Assembly: GCF_009720825.1 (NCBI RefSeq)
Contig: NZ_WNKY01000009.1
Location: 62,001 to 126,000, forward strand
Length of the DNA: 64,000 nucleotides
Source: Duganella radicis
Lineage (GTDB): Bacteria > Pseudomonadota > Gammaproteobacteria > Burkholderiales > Burkholderiaceae_D
Reading direction: 5' to 3'
Position 1 is the first letter of the stretch. The number at the start of each line of letters is the position of its first letter. Position numbers and translations under genes: made by a program. The notes under the pieces are model-generated. The model made no database searches and was not told the DNA's origin. It was given only the letters and a program-made list of their open reading frames with translations. Of this stretch, positions 1-9,550 are shown one piece after another.

Positions 1-356
1 TGAAGGCTGGCGCCATCCTGCCGATGGGGCCTGTGACGCAGTACGTGGACGAGAAGCCGGATGCGCCGATCACGCTGAACATCTACACTGGCGCGGACGG
101 CAAGTTCACGCTGTATGAAGACGACGGCGTCAGCGAGGCTTATCAGCGCGGCGAGGCTAGTCGCATCCCGTTCAGCTACAACGACAAGACCGGCGTCGTG
201 ACCATCGGCGACCGCTCCGGTCAGTACAAGGGCATGGTGGCCAAGCGCCAGTTCAAGGTACGCTTCATCAAGCCCGGCGTTTCGAGCACGGACAATTTCG
301 ACGCGGCTGACAAGGTGGTCAGCTACGAAGGCAAATCCATCACGGTGAAAAAATGA
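1..356 (+). CDS. Glycoside hydrolase family 31 enzyme, C-terminal end (alpha-xylosidase-like), 5' truncated by window
   Basis: Only the last ~118 codons are present; the reading frame runs in from position 3, so the start lies outside the window. The fragment begins with KAGAILPMGP, typical of the beta-domain after the GH31 barrel, and continues with a DUF5110-like C-terminal beta-domain (IYTGADGKFTLYEDDG). In this family that arrangement is typical of secreted or periplasmic alpha-xylosidases and alpha-glucosidases. Its stop overlaps the next start by 4 bp (ATGA), so it is the upstream member of a carbohydrate operon with GH39, GH95 and GH2 genes. The catalytic domain cannot be seen, so alpha-xylosidase is an inference from context. 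Confidence 0.85.
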   Translation, partial: KAGAILPMGPVTQYVDEKPDAPITLNIYTGADGKFTLYEDDGVSEAYQRGEASRIPFSYNDKTGVVTIGDRSGQYKGMVAKRQFKVRFIKPGVSSTDNFDAADKVVSYEGKSITVKK

Positions 357-1894
357 AGACTTCCGTTGCATTGTTTTTGATAGCGTTGGCGGGCATCGCC
401 AACGCTGCCGATGTGCGCCACATCGTGGTGGATGCCGCCGCGCCTACCACGCCGCGCGATCGCTTTGCCGACCTGTCGGTGGGTTCGGACTATCCGGGCA
501 CGCTGATTCGCGATGACAGCCTGGCGCAGCTGAAGATTGCGCGCGATGAACTGGGTTTCCGCTACATCCGCTTCCACGCCATCTTCCACGACGTGCTGGG
601 CACGTACAAGGAAGTGGACGGCAAACCGGTGTACGACTGGACCAAGCTCGATTACCTGTACGACAGCCTGTTGAAGATGGGCGTGAAGCCGTTCGTGGAA
701 CTGGGCTTTACGCCACTGGCCATGCGCAGCTCGGACCTGAGCATCTTCTACTGGAAGGGCAATACCTCGCACCCGGACCCGAAGAAATGGGCAGCGCTCA
801 TCGACGCGTTTGTCCGCCATGTGCAGGAACGCTATGGCAAAGAGGAAGTGCGCTCGTGGTTCTTCGAGGTGTGGAACGAGCCTAACCTGGACGGTTTCTG
901 GGAGAAGGCGGATCAGAAGGTGTACTTCGAACTGTTCGATATCACCTCGCGCACCATCAAGGCCATCGATCCTGCGCTGCGCGTGGGCGGACCTTCGACC
1001 GCTGGTGCGGCCTGGGTGCCGGAATTCCTGGCGCATGCCAAGCAATCCGGCTCGGTGGTGGACTTCGTCACCACGCACACCTATGGCGTGGATGGCGGCT
1101 TCCTCGACGAGAATGGCAAGGACGACACCAAGCTGTCGCCATCGCCGGACGCCATCGTGGGCGACGTGCGCAAGGTGCGCAATGAGATGAAGGCGGCCGG
1201 CCATCCCGACATGCCGCTGTATTTCACGGAGTGGAGCACCAGCTACACGCCGCGTGATCCGGTGCACGACTCGTATATGAGCGCGCCGTACATTCTCAGC
1301 AAGCTGAAAGCGACCGAAGGCATCGTGCAGGGCATGAGCTACTGGACCTATAGCGACTTGTTCGAGGAACCGGGTCCTCCGACCGCGCCGTTCGAAGGCG
1401 GCTTTGGTTTGATGAATCCGCAGGGCATTCGCAAGCCGTCCTGGTTCGCCTACAAGTATCTGAATCAGCTGGGCAATGAGGCGGTCAAGACTGCCGATGC
1501 GCAGAGCTATGCGGCCAAGGATGGCCGTGGCGTGCAGGTGCTGGCGTGGGATTTCCAGACGCCGAAGCAGGGCCGCAGCAATCGCGGTTTCTACACCACG
1601 GTGCAGCCGACGCGCGATGGTGCGCCGGTCAGCGTCGATCTGAAAGGTTTGAAGCCGGGGGCCTACACGGTCAGCGTTTATCGCACCGGCTTTGAGGCGA
1701 ATGATGCGCATACGGCGTACCTGAAAATGGGTTCGCCGAAGACGCTGACGCCGAAAGAGATCGAGCGTTTGCAGGCCCTGACCATGGATCGCCCGCAGAA
1801 CAGCACGGTGCGCGTACCGGCTTCCGGTTCCGCATCGGTGAAGGTAAAGATGCGCGTCAACGACGTGGTGCTGATCAAGATTAATCCGCAATGA
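353..1894 (+). CDS. Glycoside hydrolase family 39 enzyme (beta-xylosidase-type)
   Basis: This 513-aa protein has an N-terminal signal peptide ending near ANA|AD, so it is probably periplasmic or exported. The body is a GH39-type TIM barrel. The acid/base Glu lies in VWNEPN (Glu176) and the nucleophile Glu in FTEWST (Glu293), the spacing expected for retaining GH39 enzymes. GH39 members include beta-xylosidases, iduronidases and some arabinosidases; with GH31, GH95 and GH2 neighbours a hemicellulose-oligosaccharide role is most likely. The start overlaps the upstream stop (ATGA at 353-356) and the stop overlaps the GH95 start, indicating translational coupling. The substrate is not fixed by sequence. 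Confidence 0.88.
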   Translation: MKTSVALFLIALAGIANAADVRHIVVDAAAPTTPRDRFADLSVGSDYPGTLIRDDSLAQLKIARDELGFRYIRFHAIFHDVLGTYKEVDGKPVYDWTKLDYLYDSLLKMGVKPFVELGFTPLAMRSSDLSIFYWKGNTSHPDPKKWAALIDAFVRHVQERYGKEEVRSWFFEVWNEPNLDGFWEKADQKVYFELFDITSRTIKAIDPALRVGGPSTAGAAWVPEFLAHAKQSGSVVDFVTTHTYGVDGGFLDENGKDDTKLSPSPDAIVGDVRKVRNEMKAAGHPDMPLYFTEWSTSYTPRDPVHDSYMSAPYILSKLKATEGIVQGMSYWTYSDLFEEPGPPTAPFEGGFGLMNPQGIRKPSWFAYKYLNQLGNEAVKTADAQSYAAKDGRGVQVLAWDFQTPKQGRSNRGFYTTVQPTRDGAPVSVDLKGLKPGAYTVSVYRTGFEANDAHTAYLKMGSPKTLTPKEIERLQALTMDRPQNSTVRVPASGSASVKVKMRVNDVVLIKINPQ

Positions 1895-4239
1895 AGCTGC
1901 TCGCCCTGGCATTGGTAGCCGCCAGCGCGGCTGCCGCACCGGATATGACCTTGCGTTACTCCCAGCCGGCCACGGATTGGGAGAAGGAGGCGCTCCCGAT
2001 TGGCAATGGCCGCATCGGCGCGATGATCTTCGGGCAGCTGGCGCGCGAGCGCTTGCAGTTCAATGACATCACGCTGTGGACCGGCGATGAGAAGGAGATG
2101 GGGGCGTTTCAGCCGTTTGGGGATGTCTACATCAATCTGCCGGGGCACGAGCAGGGCACGACATCGTATGCGCGCCGGCTGGATATTGGCCGCAGCGTGC
2201 ATACGGTGAGTTATACGCACAATGGCGTGCAGTTCAAGCGCGAGGCGCTGGCCAGCTTTCCTTCGCAGGTGATTGCGGTACGGCTGACCGCCAGCAAGCG
2301 TGGGCAGTACACGGGATCGATCGAGCTGACCGACATGCACGGCGCGCAGATCAGCGCGCAGGGTAACCGTGTGACCGCCGTCGGCGCGTTGCCGAATGCG
2401 ATGCAGTATGCCAGTCAGGTGCAGGTGCTGAACGAGGGCGGCAAGCTGGCAGTGGAGGGCGGCAAGATCACCTTCACCGGTAGCGATGCGATCACACTGA
2501 TCCTCGGCGCCGGCACCAGCTATAACAACGACGCCGCGCGCCGCTTCCGGGGCGAGGCGCCGCTGCCGCACGTTGCCTCCCAAATCGACGCCGCAACGGC
2601 CACTTCCCGTGCAGCCACGCCTTCGGCCGTCCGCGCCGCCGCGCCGTCCGCGTCTCGCGCTTGGGATGCGCTGCTGGCGGCGCACCTGCGCGACTACGCG
2701 GCGCAGTTCGGGCGCGTTGACGTGGACTTCGGCGCCGCATCGCCGGCCCGCCGCGCGCTGACGACCGATAAGCGCATCGAGGCCTATACCACCGAGGGCA
2801 ATGACCCAGAGCTGGAAGCGCAGTTCTTCCAATTCGGCCGCTATCTGCTGATCTCCAGCTCGCGCGGTTCGCTGCCGGCCAATCTGCAAGGCTTGTGGAA
2901 CAACAACCCCGCGCCGCCGTGGCGGTCGGATTACCACACCAACATCAACGTGCAGATGAACTACTGGCCTGCCGAACCAGCCAATCTGTCCGAACACCAC
3001 CAGCCATTCTTCAACTTCGTGCAAAGCGTCGCCCCGGTCTATCGCAAGCTGGTCGCCGACACCGCCGCACAAGCCATCGCCGATCCGCAATCGATCAAAA
3101 TGGCACAGCCGGACCTGAGTGGTGAGGCGGTGCAGCGCGAGGAAACCTTCGTCAGCAAACAAGGCAAGCCAGTGCGCGGCTGGACCGTGCGCACCGAATC
3201 CAATCCTTTCGGCGCCATGGGCTACGTCTGGAACAAGACTGGCAATGCCTGGTACATGCAGCACTTCTGGGAGCACTACGCCTACACGCAGGACAAAACC
3301 TTCCTGCGCACCACCGCCTACCCGCTGATGCAGGAAGCCGTCGCCTTCTGGGAAGACTACCTGAAAGAACTGCCGGACGGCCGCCTGGTCGCACCGCTGG
3401 GCTGGTCGCCTGAACACGGCCCGATTGAAGATGGCGTCAACTACGACCAGGAAATCATCTGGGACCTGTTCAACAACACGGTGGAAGCCGCCGACGCACT
3501 GGGCGACACCGCATACCGCAACCGCATCGCCGCCCTGCGCGACAGGCTGGCCACGCCGGGCATCGGTAGTTGGGGCCAGCTGCTGGAATGGATGGAAGAG
3601 AAAAAAGACAAAGTGCTGGATACGCCGGGCGACACGCACCGTCACGTCTCGCACCTGTTTGGCCTGTTCCCCGGCCGCCAGATCTCGCCGACCAAAACGC
3701 CGGCGCTTGCCGCCGCCGCCCGCAAATCGCTGGAGGCGCGTGGCGACGCCGGCACCGGCTGGTCGATGGCGTGGAAGACCGCCTACTGGGCGCGCCTGCT
3801 GGACGGCGATCATGCCTACAAAATGCTGCGCGGCCAACTGGCCAAGCCGGGGGCGCGCGCCGCACAGCAGAATGGTCCGGGCACCGAGAGCAATAACGCC
3901 GGCGGCACCTACCCGAACATGTTCGACGCCCATCCGCCGTTCCAGATCGACGGCAATTTCGGCGCCACCGCCGCCATCTGCGAAATGCTGCTGCAATCGC
4001 AGACCGGTGAAATCCATCTGCTGCCAGCGTTGCCATCCGCTTGGGCGACCGGCTCCGTCAAGGGCTTGCGCGCCCGTGGTGGCTACGAAGTGGACCTGAG
4101 CTGGGCGCAAGGCAAGCTGACCTCCGCCACCATTCGCCGCACCGCCGGCGAGGGCGCAGGCGTGGTGCGGTATGGCGACAAGGTCGTACCGTTGAATCTC
4201 AAAACAGGCGAGACCAAACAATTCGGAAGGAGCTTGTAA
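1891..4239 (+). CDS. Glycoside hydrolase family 95 alpha-L-fucosidase
   Basis: The 782-aa protein starts with a short signal peptide (ASAAAA|PD) and the family opening [16 protein letters not shown]95 enzymes are inverting alpha-L-fucosidases (some are alpha-L-galactosidases). The residues known from the family are all visible: the NINVQMNYW segment with Asn351 and Asn353, the general acid Glu508 in GWSPEHGP, and Asp687 in FQIDGNFG. The length matches the family. About 60 residues around 215-255 (coding 2560-2700) are Ala/Ser/Arg-rich low complexity and look like a linker insertion. It overlaps both neighbours (4 bp upstream, 1 bp downstream). Alpha-1,2-fucose on xyloglucan is the probable substrate, inferred from the operon. 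Confidence 0.92.
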   Translation: MKLLALALVAASAAAAPDMTLRYSQPATDWEKEALPIGNGRIGAMIFGQLARERLQFNDITLWTGDEKEMGAFQPFGDVYINLPGHEQGTTSYARRLDIGRSVHTVSYTHNGVQFKREALASFPSQVIAVRLTASKRGQYTGSIELTDMHGAQISAQGNRVTAVGALPNAMQYASQVQVLNEGGKLAVEGGKITFTGSDAITLILGAGTSYNNDAARRFRGEAPLPHVASQIDAATATSRAATPSAVRAAAPSASRAWDALLAAHLRDYAAQFGRVDVDFGAASPARRALTTDKRIEAYTTEGNDPELEAQFFQFGRYLLISSSRGSLPANLQGLWNNNPAPPWRSDYHTNINVQMNYWPAEPANLSEHHQPFFNFVQSVAPVYRKLVADTAAQAIADPQSIKMAQPDLSGEAVQREETFVSKQGKPVRGWTVRTESNPFGAMGYVWNKTGNAWYMQHFWEHYAYTQDKTFLRTTAYPLMQEAVAFWEDYLKELPDGRLVAPLGWSPEHGPIEDGVNYDQEIIWDLFNNTVEAADALGDTAYRNRIAALRDRLATPGIGSWGQLLEWMEEKKDKVLDTPGDTHRHVSHLFGLFPGRQISPTKTPALAAAARKSLEARGDAGTGWSMAWKTAYWARLLDGDHAYKMLRGQLAKPGARAAQQNGPGTESNNAGGTYPNMFDAHPPFQIDGNFGATAAICEMLLQSQTGEIHLLPALPSAWATGSVKGLRARGGYEVDLSWAQGKLTSATIRRTAGEGAGVVRYGDKVVPLNLKTGETKQFGRSL

Positions 4240-7025
4240 TGCGTTGGCTGCTGAGTGCTTTCTTACTGGCGCTGAGCAGCCAGTGTGTAGCGGTTCCCAC
4301 CCAGATCCAGTACCTGAGCGGCACCGACAAGGATCACCGCGTCGACTGGGACTTCCAGGTCAACGGTGGCCGCAACAGCGGGGTGTGGAAGAAGATTCCG
4401 GTTCCCTCCAACTGGGAGATGGAGGGCTTCGGCACCTACCGCTACTTCGAAGACTGGCAAAAAGATCCGGCGCCGGACAGCACCGGCATCTATCGCCATC
4501 AATTCAACGTGCCGGCCGACTGGCGCGGCAAGCAGATCGAGATTGTCTTTGGTGCGGCCATGACCGACACGCTGGTCAAGATCAATGGCCAGCCGGCCGG
4601 CCCGGTGCATCAGGGCGGCTTCTACGAATTCCGCTACGATGTCACGCGCCTGCTCAAGCCTGGCGAGAACAACCAGCTGGAAGTGACGGTGAACCGTTAC
4701 TCCGCCAACCGCTCCGTCAACCGCGCCGAGCGCAGCGCCGACTTCTGGCTGTTCAGCGGCATCTACCGGCCTGTGTGGCTGGAGGCCAAGCCGGTCGCCA
4801 ACATCGAGCGCATCAGCCTTGATGCGCGCCATACCGGCGACTTTGAAGCCGATGTGTTCCTCGCAGGCGCAAGCGGCGGCAAGGTGAGTGCGCGCATCAC
4901 CACGCTGGCCGGCGCGCCGCTCGGCAAAGAGATGGGCGCTGACGTGGTGGATGGCAAGGCGCACCTGCGCGGTCACGTGGACCGCATCGTGCCATGGTCG
5001 GCGGAGAATCCGCAGCGCTATCAGGTGCGCTTCCAGCTGCTGGGCGACGGCAGGCCTGTGCATGAGGTCAGCAAGACCATCGGTTTCCGCACTATCGAAC
5101 TGCGTCCGCGCGATGGCGTCTACGTCAATGGCCGCAAGGTGCGCCTGAAAGGCTCGAACCGCCATTCGATCTGGCCGACCACCGGCCGCACCACCAGCAA
5201 GGCGCTGAGCTACACCGACGCAAAGCTGATGAAGGACATGAACATGAACGCGGTGCGCATGTCGCACTATCCGCCCGATCCGCATTTCCTCGACGTGGCC
5301 GATGAAGTGGGCCTGTACGTGATCGATGAGCTGACCGGCTGGCAGAAGGCCTACGATACCGACGTCGCCACGCCATTGGTGAAGGAACTGGTGCAGCGCG
5401 ATCAGCATCACCCGTCCATCATCTTCTGGGCCAATGGCAACGAGGGTGGCTTCAATCGCGACCTCGATCGCCTGTACGCCAACTGGGACGTGCAGAAGCG
5501 GCCGGTGATCCATCCATGGGAAAATTTCGGCGGCATCGACACCGCACACTATCCGACCTATAACTGCTGCGCCACTTCACTGTTCAACGGCCGCGACGTG
5601 TTCATGCCGACCGAGTTTCTGCATGGCTTGTACGACGGCGGTGCCGGCGCGAGCCTGAACGACTGGTGGAACGCCATGCTGGCCAATCCGCTCAGCGCCG
5701 GCGGCTTTATCTGGTCGTTTGCCGATGAAGGCATCGTGCGCGAGGACAGGGGCGGCGCGATCGACGTCGCCGGCAATCTGGCGCCCGACGGCATTGTGGG
5801 GCCGTACCGCGAAAAAGAGGGCAGTTATTTCGCGGTCAAGAAGATCTGGACGCCGGTGTACCTGCCGCTGTCGGAAATGGCGTCGTTGCCGCCGACTTTT
5901 GACGGCACAATCGCACTGGAGAATCGCTACGACTTCACCAACCTCAATCAGGTGAAATTCCGCTGGCAACTGGTTCGCTTTGGCGTCTCGAGCGGCCATA
6001 CGGTGGTGGCGCAGGGCAGCGCCAAGGCGCCGGATGTCGCCGCCGGCATGCGTGGCCTGACCAGCATTGCATTGCCACGCGACTGGAGCAAGCAGGACGC
6101 GCTGTACTTCACCGCCACCGACCGCGATGGCCGCGAGATCTACACCTGGTCGTGGATGATCGCCAGCCCGCGGCAAGTGGCGGAGCGGATGCGCGAGCAA
6201 GCCGCCACCGGGACGCCGGTCGCATCGGCCGAGCTGAGTGAGCTGCCAGATGCCTACCGCCTGCGGGCCGGCGCGCTGAGTGTCGTCATCGACAAAACGA
6301 CTGGCTACCTGCGCGAGTTGAAGAAGGGCGAGATCATCGCCCCGCTCAGCAACGGCCCGCGCCTGGTTGCCGGCAAGGCGGAACTCAAGCGCATCAGCGC
6401 CACGCGCGATGGCAACGACGTGGTGGTGGTCGCCGAATACACCGGCAACCTGCGCAAGGTGAACTGGCGCCTGACGGCCGCAGGGCAGCTCAGCGTCAAC
6501 TACGGCTACCAGATGGAAGGCAGCCGCTATGTTGACGCGCTGGGTGTGACCTTCGACTATCCCGAAAGCGAAGTGAAGTCGATGCGCTGGCTGGGCCGAG
6601 GTCCTTACCGCGTCTGGAAGAACCGCACGCAGGGTGTGGAATTCGATGTCTGGCAGAAGGACTATAACGACACGGTTACCGGCCTGTCGTGGAACTACCC
6701 GGAGTTCAAGGGCTTCCACGACAAGGTGTACTGGGCCACGCTGGCGACCAGCAAGCTGCCGATCACCTTCATCAACCATGCGGACGATATCGCGCTGCGC
6801 GTGTTCACGCCGAGGGAGGCCAGCGGCGAAGGCTTCGAGCCGAAAGGCACGCACATGGACTTCCCGCCGGGCGACATCTCCTTCCTCAACGCGATCCTGC
6901 CGATTGGCACCAAGTTCAATCCGCCCGGAGAGCTAGGCCCGGCGGCAATGCAGGCGCGCACGCCCAATCTTGGCATCTGGCTGGAGAACACCATCGATAT
7001 CGTGGTGGGGGATTCACTGCGCTAA
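4239..7025 (+). CDS. Glycoside hydrolase family 2 enzyme (beta-galactosidase-like)
   Basis: The start is the ATG within TAATG at 4237-4241, preceded by GGAAGG; this gives 928 aa with a signal peptide (SSQCVA|VP). An open frame extends upstream but only through the GH95 gene. Domain order is a jelly-roll sugar-binding domain (WEMEGFGTYRYFEDW), an Ig-like domain, then a TIM barrel. The acid/base Glu402 is in NGNEGG and the nucleophile Glu459 is in PTEFLHG. The C-terminal third has a LacZ small-chain-like beta-sandwich (LSVVIDKTTGYLRELKKGE). It is the last gene of the GH operon and converges on the minus-strand OYE gene with a 12-bp overlap. Beta-galactosidase is the likeliest activity; other GH2 specificities remain possible. 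Confidence 0.88.
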   Translation: MRWLLSAFLLALSSQCVAVPTQIQYLSGTDKDHRVDWDFQVNGGRNSGVWKKIPVPSNWEMEGFGTYRYFEDWQKDPAPDSTGIYRHQFNVPADWRGKQIEIVFGAAMTDTLVKINGQPAGPVHQGGFYEFRYDVTRLLKPGENNQLEVTVNRYSANRSVNRAERSADFWLFSGIYRPVWLEAKPVANIERISLDARHTGDFEADVFLAGASGGKVSARITTLAGAPLGKEMGADVVDGKAHLRGHVDRIVPWSAENPQRYQVRFQLLGDGRPVHEVSKTIGFRTIELRPRDGVYVNGRKVRLKGSNRHSIWPTTGRTTSKALSYTDAKLMKDMNMNAVRMSHYPPDPHFLDVADEVGLYVIDELTGWQKAYDTDVATPLVKELVQRDQHHPSIIFWANGNEGGFNRDLDRLYANWDVQKRPVIHPWENFGGIDTAHYPTYNCCATSLFNGRDVFMPTEFLHGLYDGGAGASLNDWWNAMLANPLSAGGFIWSFADEGIVREDRGGAIDVAGNLAPDGIVGPYREKEGSYFAVKKIWTPVYLPLSEMASLPPTFDGTIALENRYDFTNLNQVKFRWQLVRFGVSSGHTVVAQGSAKAPDVAAGMRGLTSIALPRDWSKQDALYFTATDRDGREIYTWSWMIASPRQVAERMREQAATGTPVASAELSELPDAYRLRAGALSVVIDKTTGYLRELKKGEIIAPLSNGPRLVAGKAELKRISATRDGNDVVVVAEYTGNLRKVNWRLTAAGQLSVNYGYQMEGSRYVDALGVTFDYPESEVKSMRWLGRGPYRVWKNRTQGVEFDVWQKDYNDTVTGLSWNYPEFKGFHDKVYWATLATSKLPITFINHADDIALRVFTPREASGEGFEPKGTHMDFPPGDISFLNAILPIGTKFNPPGELGPAAMQARTPNLGIWLENTIDIVVGDSLR

Positions 7026-8234
7026 CCATTTGCGATAACGCCGCGTCAGCAACGCGGCGCGCAACTGGTCGATCAGCAGTGTCCATAGAGGATGGAGACT
7101 GCCGCCGCTGTCGCCGCCAGCGCCGAGTGCGCGCAGGCGGCGGCGCGCCATCGCCATGGTGGCGATGCTGCCCAGCGTTTTATCCTTCCAGTTCACCGGC
7201 GGCGCTGCCACCACTGTCGGAAGGCCGGCGCGCCATTGCTGCGGCAGGTCCGGCGCCAGCGACAGCGCGGTCGCGATACCCACCACCGCCACGCCGCTGG
7301 CCAGAACCTGCTCCGCGATCGCTGGCCGCGTGATGCCGCCGGTGGTCATCACCGGCATGCGTGCCACGCCGGCCAGCACCTGCGCAAACTCCAGGAAGTA
7401 AGCCTCGCGCGCCAGCGTGCGGCCGTCCGCCGTACGGCCTTGCATGGCGGGGTTTTCGTAACTGCCACCGGACAGTTCGATCAAATCCACCGGCAGCTCG
7501 TTCAACAGCATCACCACCTGGCGCGCATCATTTTCCGAGAAGCCGCCGCGCTGGAAGTCGGCGGAATTCAGCTTGACCGCCACGCTGAACGAGGGGGAGA
7601 CGCGCGCGCGCACGGCGCGCACCACCTCCAGCAGCAGGCGGGCACGATTCGGCAGCGAACCGCCCCATTCGTCGTCGCGGCGATTCGCCAGCGGCGACAG
7701 GAATTGCGACAGCAGGTAGCCGTGCGCCGCATGGATCTGCACACCGGTGAAGCCTGCCTGTTCGGCGGCATGCGCGGTGTCGGCAAAGCGGCGGATCACT
7801 TGCGCGATATCGTTGGCTGTCATCGCGACTGGCTGGGCAAACAGCTTGCTGTGTTTGCCCAGCTCCAGCGCCACGGCGGACGGCGCCCACGCCAGCCCGC
7901 CCATATTGGCCATCACCTGCCGGCCCGGATGGCTGATCTGCATCCAGACTTGCGCGCCGTGCTGGCGCGCGGCCTGCGCCCATGCTTTGAACGGCGCCAG
8001 CGGCGTATTGGCTTCCAGCGCGATGGTGCCTGGGCCGGTCAGCGCGCGACTGTCGATCATCACGTTGCCTGTGATGAGCAAGCCCGCGCCGCCTTGCGCC
8101 CAGCGCTGGTAAAGGCGGTGGAAGGCGGCGCCGGGCAGTTGTCCCGGCTCCGCCATGCTTTTTTCCATCGCGGCTTTGGCGATGCGGTTAGGCAGGGTAC
8201 TGCCGTTCGGCAGAGTGAGTGGTGTGAATAGCAT
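7014..8234 (-). CDS. Old Yellow Enzyme family NADH:flavin oxidoreductase
   Basis: This 406-aa FMN-dependent TIM-barrel oxidoreductase shows the family segments PLTLPNGSTLPNRIAKAAM, IQIHAAHGYLLSQFLSP and DEWGGSLPNRARLLLEV. There are no C-terminal iron-sulfur cysteines, so it belongs with the short OYE type that reduces electrophilic alkenes and not with 2,4-dienoyl-CoA reductase. The ATG at 8234 was chosen because GGAAA lies just upstream; an in-frame TTG four codons earlier is less likely. It is transcribed divergently from a MerR regulator and preceded by a MerR-type promoter at 8265-8295, so the regulator very probably controls it. The C-terminus (after about residue 365) is Arg-rich. The inducer is unknown; reactive electrophiles are a reasonable guess. 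Confidence 0.88.
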   Translation of the reverse strand: MLFTPLTLPNGSTLPNRIAKAAMEKSMAEPGQLPGAAFHRLYQRWAQGGAGLLITGNVMIDSRALTGPGTIALEANTPLAPFKAWAQAARQHGAQVWMQISHPGRQVMANMGGLAWAPSAVALELGKHSKLFAQPVAMTANDIAQVIRRFADTAHAAEQAGFTGVQIHAAHGYLLSQFLSPLANRRDDEWGGSLPNRARLLLEVVRAVRARVSPSFSVAVKLNSADFQRGGFSENDARQVVMLLNELPVDLIELSGGSYENPAMQGRTADGRTLAREAYFLEFAQVLAGVARMPVMTTGGITRPAIAEQVLASGVAVVGIATALSLAPDLPQQWRAGLPTVVAAPPVNWKDKTLGSIATMAMARRRLRALGAGGDSGGSLHPLWTLLIDQLRAALLTRRYRKWLAQ

Positions 8235-8264
8235 GTGCGTTTCCAAAAATAGCGGCGATAAGCT

Positions 8265-8295
8265 ATGCTAAGATTAAAGCCAACTTTAAGGTCAA
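8265..8295 (-). promoter_or_regulatory. MerR-type promoter with 19-bp spacer and TTAAAG-N4-CTTTAA operator
   Basis: Reading the minus strand, a -35 TTGACC (8295-8290) is followed after exactly 19 bp by a -10 TAGCAT (8270-8265). A perfect palindrome TTAAAG-N4-CTTTAA (8274-8289) fills the spacer. Over-long 19-20 bp spacers with a centred dyad are the hallmark of MerR-activated promoters, in which the regulator distorts the DNA. The element sits between the OYE gene it faces and the divergent merR-like gene starting at 8303. Confidence 0.85.
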
Positions 8296-8302
8296 GCAAA
8301 AA

Positions 8303-8674
8303 ATGAAGATAGGCGAACTGGCCGAGCGCTCCGGCATTGCGGCATCGGCGATACGGTACTACGAACAGGCGGGACTCATGCCCAAGGCGGAGCGTGGCGC
8401 CAACGGCTATCGCGAGTATGGCGATGCGGCGCTGGAGCGCCTCAATCTGATCTTGCTGGGTCAGGACTTGGGCTTCACGCTGGACGCGATACGCGATGTA
8501 CTGGCGCTGGAAGGCGAGGCGCTGCACGGGGGACTGATGCAGCACCTCGATGTGCGCCTGCGCGATATCGACCAGATGATGGCTGCCCTGGCGACGCAGC
8601 GGGCCTCGCTGCTGGAGGCCAAGGCAAAGGTACAGGCTACGTGGGAAAGGGGCGAGTGCCCCCATAGCCTTTAA
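8303..8674 (+). CDS. MerR family transcriptional regulator
   Basis: The 123-aa protein has the N-terminal winged helix-turn-helix of MerR proteins (MKIGELAERSGIAASAIRYYE...GLMPKAERGANGYR) followed by a long dimerisation coiled coil to the end. A Cys occurs near the C-terminus (GECPHSL), but there is no obvious multi-Cys metal-binding loop, which argues for an organic or electrophile signal over a metal. The promoter of the divergent OYE gene carries a matching 19-bp-spacer operator that also covers this gene's own upstream region, so autoregulation is likely. The stop overlaps the convergent alpha/beta hydrolase by 4 bp. Confidence 0.9.
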   Translation: MKIGELAERSGIAASAIRYYEQAGLMPKAERGANGYREYGDAALERLNLILLGQDLGFTLDAIRDVLALEGEALHGGLMQHLDVRLRDIDQMMAALATQRASLLEAKAKVQATWERGECPHSL

Positions 8675-9450
8675 GACAGCGTGACTTCCGCGCCGCTGAC
8701 GAAATTGACGATAACAGGATTCACCGCATCGCCATGCGTGATCGGCCCCATATGGCCGCCGCGCGTCTGCACCGTACTGGCATTCGGCAGGGCTGCGCCC
8801 AGTTGCTCCGCCAACAGGCGCGTGGAGGCCGGGCTGCGTTCGCCGGACATCACCAGCGACGGCATGGTCAACATGGACAAATCGGACAACGTTGCCGCTT
8901 CGCCCAACAGAGCTTCAAAGTCCAGCAGCACCTTGGCGATCTGCGCCACCATCTTTTCCTGCGCGGCTGGCGGCGCGGCGTCGAAGGCGCCGGCGCGGTT
9001 CCAGTAGTCGATGAAGATGCGGGTGGCGTCGCGGTCCGAGGCGCTGGCCTTGATGCGTTCCACAACGGAGACGATTTCCACCTTGGCCGGATGCTGCGCC
9101 GGCAGCAGGTGAAAGGCGACCGGCTCGAACAGTGTGAGGGACAGCACGCGCTGCGGCATGCGGCGCGCCATGTGCAGCGCGCAGGCGCCGCCGAAGGAGT
9201 GGCCGATCAAATGAAACGCTTCGCCCGGCTCCAGCTCCGAGGCGATGGCAGCGTTGATCGCGTCCGCCTCGTGGGCCAGCGTATGGGTATAATCTTCGGT
9301 CGCATCGGCCGTGGCAGGAAATGGCGATGCGCCATAGCCAAGAAGATCGACCGCGATGCAGCGGCAGGCATCACCCAGTTGCGCTTTCAGCGACGACCAC
9401 TGGGACTTGGAACTCATGGAGCTATGCAGCAGGACGACAGCAGGTTTCAT
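8671..9450 (-). CDS. Alpha/beta hydrolase
   Basis: This 259-aa cytoplasmic protein has the alpha/beta-hydrolase fold throughout. It opens with strand and oxyanion segment VVLLHSSMSS, has DLLGYGASP, carries the nucleophile elbow GHSFGG (Ser near residue 104) and a catalytic His in RGGHMGP near residue 236. The acidic member is probably Asp or Glu around SGERSP. No signal peptide is visible. The substrate cannot be deduced; esterase, lactonase or C-C hydrolase are all possible. It is transcribed divergently from a second, unrelated alpha/beta hydrolase (start 9551) with a 100-bp spacer between them. Confidence 0.85.
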   Translation of the reverse strand: MKPAVVLLHSSMSSKSQWSSLKAQLGDACRCIAVDLLGYGASPFPATADATEDYTHTLAHEADAINAAIASELEPGEAFHLIGHSFGGACALHMARRMPQRVLSLTLFEPVAFHLLPAQHPAKVEIVSVVERIKASASDRDATRIFIDYWNRAGAFDAAPPAAQEKMVAQIAKVLLDFEALLGEAATLSDLSMLTMPSLVMSGERSPASTRLLAEQLGAALPNASTVQTRGGHMGPITHGDAVNPVIVNFVSGAEVTLS

Positions 9451-9550
9451 TGTCAGCTTGGTATGAAAAAAGCGAAGCCGAGATTATACCTGTGTATTGT
9501 CTATACCACTCCGTGCACTTTTTGCGTGGGACAGGAGTACAGTAGAAGCT

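Noticed and set aside
1678..4221. Long open frame (847 codons) antisense to the GH95 gene, and similar antisense frames throughout
   Set aside because: High GC with biased third positions opens long antisense frames; the sequences are His/Arg/Gln-rich without domains, and the sense genes are clearly recognised.
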